Shown here piece by piece: positions 59,158 to 64,000 of a stretch of 64,000 nt of DNA. The translations under genes and the position numbers were made by a program. Position 1 is the first letter of the stretch; each line of letters starts with the position of its first letter. Source of the DNA: a virus; the IMG/VR virus record IMGVR_UViG_3300022839_001288, positions 1-64,000 of that record; one strand, given 5' to 3'. The notes under the pieces were generated by a model. That model saw nothing but the letters and a program-made list of their open reading frames with translations. It was not told the origin of the DNA and did not search any database.

Positions 59158-59796
59158 TCAATCCACTACTATTTTAAATGATTTTTCTATAACTTCCCTA
59201 GGACCTATATCATTATTAAAAGTAGTTTTTATAAATATCTGTAAAGTATCACCTATCATCTCATTATCCAAAAATATTTGCTGTCTAGGTTTATAATTAT
59301 ATTTACTGTATGTACCTAATAAACTCTCAGCATAGGGGCACTCCCAACAAAAATGTTTAGGAATTTGATACCCCGAAATATTTAAAGGAGGACTTATTTG
59401 TGCTATATCTGATAAAGTATATTCAATATTTCCTATAGAAATTGGAGTATTAAAATCGCCTCCTGTAAACCAACTTAGTACTGAGTAGGTAGGTACTTTA
59501 AAATTAATACTATCAAACACTACCCAATAATCAGAATCATACTGTGTTTCAATTAAGGGAATACCGTTAATTTCTGCATTGATTTCATCTAATTCCCCCT
59601 GAATTGTGAAATATCCTAACCCATAATAAAAAACATGCCAATATCCATTAACATCTTGATAAGTATTAGGTTGAACTGATGTATCTATATAGAATTCAGA
59701 ATTGCATAACCCATCTACACAAACTGATTCATTAATATCTTCGGGGCTACACGCCCCAAAGATACATAATAATAATATATACTTAAAATTATTCAT
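59158..59796 (-). CDS. secreted lipoprotein
   Basis: 212 residues. The N-terminus is a type II signal peptide: MNNFKYILLLCIFGAC, with lipobox FGAC and the modified Cys at residue 16. The next residues, SPED, are acidic as in the surface-export signals of Bacteroidota lipoproteins. Mature part: aromatic beta-type, with a Cys pair at CVDGLC and another at HFCWEC, so disulfides are likely. It may sit on the host surface and block receptors or superinfecting phages. It shares one base with the DUF932 start/stop. Not known to me as a family. Confidence 0.75.
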   Translation of the reverse strand: MNNFKYILLLCIFGACSPEDINESVCVDGLCNSEFYIDTSVQPNTYQDVNGYWHVFYYGLGYFTIQGELDEINAEINGIPLIETQYDSDYWVVFDSINFKVPTYSVLSWFTGGDFNTPISIGNIEYTLSDIAQISPPLNISGYQIPKHFCWECPYAESLLGTYSKYNYKPRQQIFLDNEMIGDTLQIFIKTTFNNDIGPREVIEKSFKIVVD

Positions 59797-60605
59797 TATA
59801 CTACAAATTCTAAAGCTCTTGAAAATAATTTTTTATTCAAATCATGATCTTGCTTAAAATTCTTAATAACTCGAGCTTGACGGGTTTTACCATTGGAGGT
59901 ATTATATTTAAAATTTCCTTCAATAATATTCTCTTGAACTCTATTAAAAACTTCCCATAATCCCATTCCTTCATCAGCATTTCTTTGAGGTATTAAAACA
60001 TCATAAATAGCGGAATCATTAAATGAATTGCTAGATCCTTCAATTCTTATGTCTAAAAATGATTTCGCTAGATCAAACATCTGATCCTCAGATAATTCAA
60101 TTTCTTTCATTTTGTTCATTGAATCAACAGTTAAAGGCAACTTTAAAACCATCTCTTTAATAACACCTTGTAGTGTTTCGAAATCGTATCCCATATGACG
60201 AACCTTAATATCTTCGAAGGTTTCGGTTGATATAACTAAACCATTCTCACAAATCATTCTAAATAAACCCGCAGTAAATTTAAATGAATTTTTACCATCA
60301 TGTGAGTTAGTAAGTAATATTTGAGGGTAAACAGTATCTCCATCCTCTCCACTAATTACAACATCAGCATTTCTAAAAACAACTAAATGTTTTTGAAATC
60401 CCATAGTAGCTTGTGTTCTTGCAGCTACTTGTTTAGCATCTACAACACGCCATCCTAATAATTCCATATCTCCAATCACTTTATTAGTTGGAATGTGAGT
60501 ATACTTTTCGGAAGTATCAGAGGATCCGGACTTTGTGAAAATACTAGGAGCTATTTTCTTTAACTCTTCTAAACTTTTGAACTCATTGCTTTTGTAATCC
60601 AACAT
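59796..60605 (-). CDS. DUF932-family protein, second copy
   Basis: 269 residues. GLFRMICENGLVISTETFEDIKVRHMGYD and QILLTNSHDGKNSFKFTAG correspond to the family core; GLWEVFNRVQENIIEGN is shared with 16931-17713 (SLWTVFNRIQENLTQSN). Residues 1-75 differ. It has its own early-type promoter at 60653. Two diverged members in one phage suggest different partners. Confidence 0.75.
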   Translation of the reverse strand: MLDYKSNEFKSLEELKKIAPSIFTKSGSSDTSEKYTHIPTNKVIGDMELLGWRVVDAKQVAARTQATMGFQKHLVVFRNADVVISGEDGDTVYPQILLTNSHDGKNSFKFTAGLFRMICENGLVISTETFEDIKVRHMGYDFETLQGVIKEMVLKLPLTVDSMNKMKEIELSEDQMFDLAKSFLDIRIEGSSNSFNDSAIYDVLIPQRNADEGMGLWEVFNRVQENIIEGNFKYNTSNGKTRQARVIKNFKQDHDLNKKLFSRALEFVV

Positions 60606-60821
60606 AAACCTTTATTTTTAATTATTAATGTCTCGAACCATTCGAACACGTGAATATACGAAATATTGCCGGGGAAGCCAAGTCTCCTATGCATTATTAT
60701 TGATAATTTTTAAGTAGGAATGTTAGAGGGTATGGTATTAAAAATAAAGTAGAACTACCACACCATAACATAAATTTATTCCTTTTAATAAGTTTGAAGT
60801 CTTACTAATACATTAGGAATA
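60606..60821. other. 216-bp gap: promoter plus possible 24-residue frame
   Basis: Apart from the promoter at 60653, a minus-strand frame from ATG 60771 to TAA 60697 would encode MLWCGSSTLFLIPYPLTFLL and four more residues, a hydrophobic peptide. Its evidence is weak. No terminator seen. Confidence 0.3.
60653..60681 (-). promoter_or_regulatory. early-type promoter TTGG-N19-TATATT
   Basis: TTGG-N19-TATATTCACGTG, 47 bases before ATG 60605. The leader carries TTCGAATGGTTCGAG and ends AATAAAGGTTT-ATG. The 29-base core and leader match the 61434 site closely. Confidence 0.7.
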
Positions 60822-61040
60822 CTACCAATTGTTAGAACCTCTTACAAAACCTTGAGAAGTTCCTGAATCATAAGGTGTTCCGGCATAATGGTTTGCCCCC
60901 GAAGTAAGAGATGTTCCCGAAGTAGTTGTCCCTAAAATACCGTTAGTGGTAATTTGTGAAAAAAGATTATTGCTCAATAACGTATTTGAATAACCACCCA
61001 CAGGTGATGATGTATTTGTTGTTATTGAATTACCATACAC
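60822..61040 (-). CDS. 72-residue Ser/Thr/Gly-rich protein (GTG start)
   Basis: Begins at GTG 61040 (VYGNSITTN), preceded by AGAAGAG, a purine-rich ribosome site 8 bases upstream and 12 bases after the stop of 61052. Sequence GILGTTTSGTSLTSGANHYAG is low in complexity and beta-type. In the same frame the DNA is open for about 40 codons upstream, over the 3' end of the neighbouring gene, so a longer start cannot be ruled out. Possibly a small virion protein. Confidence 0.5.
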   Translation of the reverse strand: MYGNSITTNTSSPVGGYSNTLLSNNLFSQITTNGILGTTTSGTSLTSGANHYAGTPYDSGTSQGFVRGSNNW

Positions 61041-61051
61041 AATAATCTCTT

Positions 61052-61264
61052 CTAAAAAGGGCGAATAATAATTTCTATTTGATCTAATTGATTTTTCATT
61101 CCACCAGAAATTTCCATTGCTGCTGACATTGTTGCGGTTTTTTGATCTAAAGCCAAAATAGATGATAAATCAACTAAAATCTTTGATTTTAATCCATCAT
61201 CTTTTACTTGTTTTTCCGTAGGATGCCACAAGATAGCGTACTGAAATAATTTAGATTTTTCCAT
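61052..61264 (-). CDS. conserved small phage protein (LFQYAILWHPTEKQ family)
   Basis: 70 residues. SKLFQYAILWHPTEKQVKDDG followed by KSKILVDLSSILALDQKTATMSAAMEI. A family recognised from many large phages, listed as hypothetical; a single alpha/beta domain. The promoter at 61434 lies 170 bases upstream, so it would have a long leader. Confidence 0.7.
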   Translation of the reverse strand: MEKSKLFQYAILWHPTEKQVKDDGLKSKILVDLSSILALDQKTATMSAAMEISGGMKNQLDQIEIIIRPF

Positions 61265-61433
61265 AATAATTTTGTTTGGGTTTTATAACTCCCCCCAGAA
61301 GTATATTGTAATCAACCATAAGTTTGTTTAATTAAATACTCACTAAATAGTTGCATGTATTTTTATTCTTCTATTTGACTTTCAAAATATTTATTTGTTG
61401 GTGTTTTAATAGCTCATACCATTCGAACATGTG

Positions 61434-61462
61434 AATATACGAAATATTACCGGAGAAACCAA
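61434..61462 (-). promoter_or_regulatory. early-type promoter TTGG-N19-TATATT
   Basis: TTGG-N19-TATATTCACATG, followed by TTCGAATGG as at 60653; the two sites share 35 of about 40 positions. It drives 61052-61264 and the genes after it, with a 170-base leader. Confidence 0.65.
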
Positions 61463-61571
61463 GTATTATACACATTATTATTAAAGATATAAAAATAAAA
61501 AAACCTTAAACTAACTTGCTAACGCTCCCTTAATAAATAAATACATATATACACAATCTCACCAAAATAAT

Positions 61572-61600
61572 GTGGTTTATCTAAAATAAAGTCATATATT
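61572..61600 (+). promoter_or_regulatory. possible plus-strand promoter GTGG-N19-TATATT
   Basis: GTGG, 19 bases, TATATTATC, six bases before ATG 61607. The spacing matches the minus-strand family, but the -33 box is GTGG and the close ATG would give a leaderless mRNA. Confidence 0.4.
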
Positions 61601-61606
61601 ATCAAT

Positions 61607-61897
61607 ATGAATGATATAATAGAATTACAGGGTGATGATTTAGAACATTACGTGGGAATGGATAACCTAATAGTGATGTTTAAATCCGATGGGTGTGGGG
61701 CTTGTAGAAAACTCCTACCACATTTACGTAAATTAGAAAATATTCACACAATAATAATAGTGGATTCCCTAAAACACGTTAAGAGTTGCAAATTTTTACC
61801 AGGTGTAATTAAATATTACCCTACAATAGCATTTTTCAATAAAGGAGTTTATATTAAAGAATTAACACAGCACGACATTATTAACCAAACAATTTAA
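61607..61897 (+). CDS. thioredoxin-like protein
   Basis: 96 residues. LIVMFKSDGCGACRKLLPHL has a CxxC redox motif (CGAC) at the expected position after the first strand; IHTIIIVDSLKHV is the second strand; YYPTIAFFNKG has the cis-Pro before the third strand. Length is that of glutaredoxin/thioredoxin. Could reduce ribonucleotide reductase, which would be elsewhere in the genome. First gene of the plus-strand unit. No usual leader: the putative promoter ends six bases before the ATG. Confidence 0.8.
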   Translation: MNDIIELQGDDLEHYVGMDNLIVMFKSDGCGACRKLLPHLRKLENIHTIIIVDSLKHVKSCKFLPGVIKYYPTIAFFNKGVYIKELTQHDIINQTI

Positions 61898-61909
61898 AAC
61901 AACAAAATT

Positions 61910-62299
61910 ATGATTACTATCACTTACACAGCCATTTTACTAACAGTTTTATTTATTTTAGAGGTAAACTTAGCTATTATCGTTTACTATAAGTTTTTCG
62001 GTTCAAAAACCAACATATACAATGGTAATTCTACGTCATCTACGGGATTTAACGATGTAGAAAAACATATCGTTGACATCATAAGTAGACTGGAGGATAT
62101 CGAGCATTCTATTGAGAAATATGAGGAAAATGATGCTAAAATTATGCACTCGTTAGAAGAAAAAATTAGTCACATCCACACACTCTTGGATAATCAAAAA
62201 AATGCCGTGAATGCTACGGATAAAATGAATTCAACAGCGTTTGAAAACATTTTTGAACAAATCACGTCGATAAATTTCACATTATCACGTTTAAAGTAA
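61910..62299 (+). CDS. membrane-anchored coiled-coil protein
   Basis: 129 residues. N-terminal membrane helix (AILLTVLFILEVNLAIIVYY), a Ser/Asn-rich linker, then a long coiled coil (VEKHIVDIISRLEDIEHSIEKYEENDAKIMHSLEEKISHI). Resembles the layout of 53133-53405, but is longer and on the other strand. A membrane-tethered scaffold or spanin-like role is possible. 12 bases after the thioredoxin-like gene. Confidence 0.7.
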   Translation: MITITYTAILLTVLFILEVNLAIIVYYKFFGSKTNIYNGNSTSSTGFNDVEKHIVDIISRLEDIEHSIEKYEENDAKIMHSLEEKISHIHTLLDNQKNAVNATDKMNSTAFENIFEQITSINFTLSRLK

Positions 62300-62319
62300 T
62301 AAATAAACCACAATATAAT

Positions 62320-62637
62320 ATGTTAGGATTTGTAGCAAGAAATATACACACACACGCTGGGGGTTATGTAATAGGTAATAGAGAAGGTGTGAAATTAGAA
62401 TTTTATATAGGTACAAAACCAAATGCCATTAATCGACTATTTTGTAGGTTGCTTTTAGGTTGGAAATGGGTTGATAATTCTAATATCCTACCTAAATATC
62501 TGATAAAATATAAAACAAAAGGTGGAACCATCTCTGAAATAACTTTGGATAGTGAAGATATAGAAGTAGATTTAATGGAAATTTCAAAACAACCACTTTG
62601 GAATGGTTTTACATCTATAACCCAATTGAACAAATAA
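62320..62637 (+). CDS. hypothetical protein of plus-strand unit
   Basis: 105 residues. MLGFVARNIHTHAGGYVIGN ... LFCRLLLGWKWVDNSNILPKYLIKY, beta-type with aromatic residues. No family. It ends near the start of the CpG-rich region, so the plus-strand transcript probably finishes inside it. 20 bases after the coiled-coil gene. Confidence 0.6.
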   Translation: MLGFVARNIHTHAGGYVIGNREGVKLEFYIGTKPNAINRLFCRLLLGWKWVDNSNILPKYLIKYKTKGGTISEITLDSEDIEVDLMEISKQPLWNGFTSITQLNK

Positions 62638-62993
62638 GTATACACAAGGTGATACGGCCGTTTCTCCTTACGTAAAAATTTTTTGAGAGAGATTTTTTGG
62701 GTATTCTGAATTGATTGGGTTTTGGATTTTTACCAAACGCTAATGCGCGGTTTAGAATGTGGGGAGTGTAGTATATTTGTATATACTTCCCGGGGGTGTA
62801 AAGTTGTACGAGATAGATTTGTCACCATCCACCATTTTCTACGCACGCCGCGTTATATACGGACAGCAGCGCGCATGGATATATACAGCATACGCCGTAC
62901 CGCCCGCCCACGATATAACCGTCCCAGTACGTTACACTCCCGTAATACATAAGGCGTAAGTACCGCCTCAGTACTCACGTCCATCCGCATGCA
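62638..62993. other. CpG-rich noncoding region between convergent genes
   Basis: 356 bases with no supported gene. From about 62740 the base use changes sharply: roughly half G+C, with many CG dinucleotides (GCGCGG, ACGCCGCG, GCGCGC, ACCGCCCGCCCACG), in a genome otherwise about one-third G+C. A hairpin GGGA-AGTATAT/ATATACT-TCCC with a GTGT bulge lies at 62762-62791, followed by CCCGGGGG. Short ATATAC elements recur. Candidates are a replication origin, a bidirectional terminator, a structured RNA, or acquired DNA. Confidence 0.6.
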
Positions 62994-63350
62994 TTACCAC
63001 CTTAGATTTTTTATTGTTATCGTAATATCGGTAATCTCGCCCACCGGTATTTTAGCTTTCGATTTAATGCCCATCATGTTGTGTGTAAACATTTTAATAT
63101 ATGTTTTGCTGATGTCACCCACATTCATAGTTCCTCTTAATGAATTTATTTTATGTAGGGTTTTTACATGCATATATTTTTTATTACTAGATACTAGAAA
63201 TATTTCCATCTCATAGTCAGTGGAATTATATCTAAACGACATTACATCTCCTTCATCCATAGTATCTGCTATCTTCTTAAACGATAATGGTGTTGGTAAT
63301 GGGTTAAGACTTAACATATCTTGAGATGTATTTAATTGTTTGAATTTCAT
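62994..63350 (-). CDS. 118-residue hypothetical protein
   Basis: MKFKQLNTSQDMLSLNPLPTPL, then MDEGDVMSFRYNSTDYEMEIF and TMNVGDISKTYIKMFTHNM; ends in VGEITDITITIKNLRW. Beta-rich small protein without recognised family. It begins six bases after the HREDGPA-repeat gene stop, in the same direction, and ends at the edge of the CpG-rich region, where its stop lies. Confidence 0.6.
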   Translation of the reverse strand: MKFKQLNTSQDMLSLNPLPTPLSFKKIADTMDEGDVMSFRYNSTDYEMEIFLVSSNKKYMHVKTLHKINSLRGTMNVGDISKTYIKMFTHNMMGIKSKAKIPVGEITDITITIKNLRW

Positions 63351-63355
63351 AACAT

Positions 63356-63721
63356 TTATATTTTAGATAATTTATATTTTACACCATCAATCTCTATCAC
63401 CTTATTTTCACAAGTTTTAGTTCTACTATTAAACTCTTCTTCGGTTAATAATTTATGGTTAATGTAATAAACTTTATCTCCATTTTCCCACTCCCTCGCA
63501 GGTCCATCTTCTCTATGACGTTGGCCATTAATGAAGTAAGATTTAGATCCATCTATATGCTCAACAGCAGGACCATCTACCCTATGAAGTTTATCATTAA
63601 TGTAATAAGCTTTATACCCATCTACATCCTCAACAGCAGGTCCATCTTCTCTATGAAGTTGACCTTCTAAGTTGCGCCATGTTGTATTATATTCTGTTAC
63701 TATTACTTTATACTCTTTCAT
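63356..63721 (-). CDS. HREDGPA-repeat protein (MORN-like)
   Basis: 121 residues. Four repeats of about 22 residues with consensus (L/R)HREDGPAxExxDGxKxYYING; residues 18-100. The C-terminus LTEEEFNSRTK...KVIEIDGVKYKLSKI is shared with the next gene upstream. These repeats resemble the MORN/YwqK beta-hairpin type and are found in large phages and viruses, without known function. It starts 4 bases before the 63725 gene stop. Both genes are probably a recent duplicate pair. Confidence 0.8.
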   Translation of the reverse strand: MKEYKVIVTEYNTTWRNLEGQLHREDGPAVEDVDGYKAYYINDKLHRVDGPAVEHIDGSKSYFINGQRHREDGPAREWENGDKVYYINHKLLTEEEFNSRTKTCENKVIEIDGVKYKLSKI

Positions 63722-63724
63722 AAC

Positions 63725-64000
63725 TTATATTTTAGATAATTTATACTTTACACCATCAATTTTTCCCACCCTACCTTCACATGATTTATTTCTATCGTTG
63801 AATTCTTGTTCGGTTAAATAGATACCATTAATATAGTAGGATTTATCTCCACCTGCATACTCAACAGAGGGACCATCTTCCCTATGGCGATTACCATTAA
63901 TGTAGTAGGATTTATATCCATCTACATACTCCATAGCAGGACCGTCTTCTCTATGACGCTTACCATTCATATAGTAGGATTTATCTCCATTTTTATACTC
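63725..64000 (-). CDS. HREDGPA-repeat protein, 5' end outside window
   Basis: The frame is open from base 64000 to the stop at 63725, 91 codons, and continues beyond the window (EYKNGDKSYYMNGKRHREDG at the open end). An internal Met at 63970 is in a repeat and not the start. At least three repeats of the same type as 63356-63721 and the same ending GKIDGVKYKLSKI, so the two are paralogues. Here the repeat spacer is (V/A)GGDKSYYING. Confidence 0.75.
   Translation of the reverse strand, partial: EYKNGDKSYYMNGKRHREDGPAMEYVDGYKSYYINGNRHREDGPSVEYAGGDKSYYINGIYLTEQEFNDRNKSCEGRVGKIDGVKYKLSKI

Larger units (their letters stand above)
61265..61606. other. 342-bp region between divergent genes
   Basis: Holds the minus-strand promoter at 61434 and, at its right end, the putative plus-strand promoter at 61572. 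Minus strand in between: short frames only (MQLFSEYLIKQTYG and stop near 61340), not convincing. It also contains a run CCCCCC at 61292. No RNA gene recognised. Confidence 0.5.

Noticed and set aside
61290-61345. Frame MQLFSEYLIKQTYG, TGA, LQYTSGGSYKTQTK suggesting TGA read-through
   Set aside because: Other genes in the window end with TGA in ATGA overlaps, so recoding is not general, and the extension overlaps a conserved gene in another frame.
62722-62959. Two overlapping plus-strand frames of 76 and 66 codons
   Set aside because: They lie in the CpG-rich region, overlap each other in different frames, are full of Arg, and lack a plausible leader. Absence of stops follows from high G+C.

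Overview
The window is about 64 kb of AT-rich DNA from a large tailed phage with a T4-like contractile tail (a myovirus). The evidence is a baseplate and late-transcription set: a gp6/Baseplate_J-like wedge, a gp25-like wedge, a gp5-like hub with an OB-fold and the FEGRFGNSIRLGS motif, a gp55-like late sigma factor, and large structural and fibre proteins with collagen-like repeats and an S74 chaperone. The host is probably a Bacteroidota (Flavobacterium-like) bacterium. Upstream of genes there are promoters of the form T(T/A)GG-N19-TAnnTT, close to the Bacteroidota sigma-A consensus, and leaders are A-rich (AATAAAGGTT-ATG). Terminase, portal, major capsid and DNA polymerase genes are not in the window, so it is an internal piece of a larger genome.

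Layout, nearly all on the minus strand, so transcription runs right to left. 1-2.1 kb: an FAD-dependent dehydrogenase (runs off the left edge), a GIY-YIG endonuclease and a broken second copy of the dehydrogenase start. 2.2-7.6 kb: conserved phage proteins, many opening with a short leader that ends in an (L/I)xE motif, resembling T4 capsid-targeting propeptides. 7.6-13.6 kb: eight paralogous leucine-rich-repeat genes built from a 60-nt unit, including a tandem 658-bp duplication without visible differences that made a new chimeric gene. 13.6-19.5 kb: zinc-ribbon protein, HAD phosphatase, second GIY-YIG, a nucleotidyltransferase/zinc ribbon/HExxH fusion, DUF932 protein, RadA/KaiC-like ATPase, P-loop kinase. 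19.5-23.4 kb: small early-type genes behind a repeated promoter cassette, a RecB-like nuclease, a DnaG-like primase, third GIY-YIG. 23.5-25.1 kb: a TPR-like protein and a GH130-like beta-propeller.

25.3-58.9 kb is the late structural region: fibres and adhesins (25-35 kb), two giant structural proteins (35-45 kb), baseplate (45-52 kb), late sigma factor and HD hydrolase (52-54 kb), helical-repeat and small fibre-like proteins (54-57 kb), and conserved proteins up to 58.9 kb. A second recurrent motif, ATATTTATAA on the coding strand, sits just before many of these genes and is a candidate late promoter or translation signal. A G-rich repeat lies between genes at 58.0-58.1 kb.

58.9-64 kb: a lipoprotein, a second DUF932 protein, small proteins, a short plus-strand operon (thioredoxin-like, membrane coiled-coil, unknown), a 356-bp CpG-rich noncoding region between convergent genes, and two proteins with HREDGPA repeats, the last cut by the right edge. 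No tRNA, rRNA, CRISPR array or insertion sequence was recognised.
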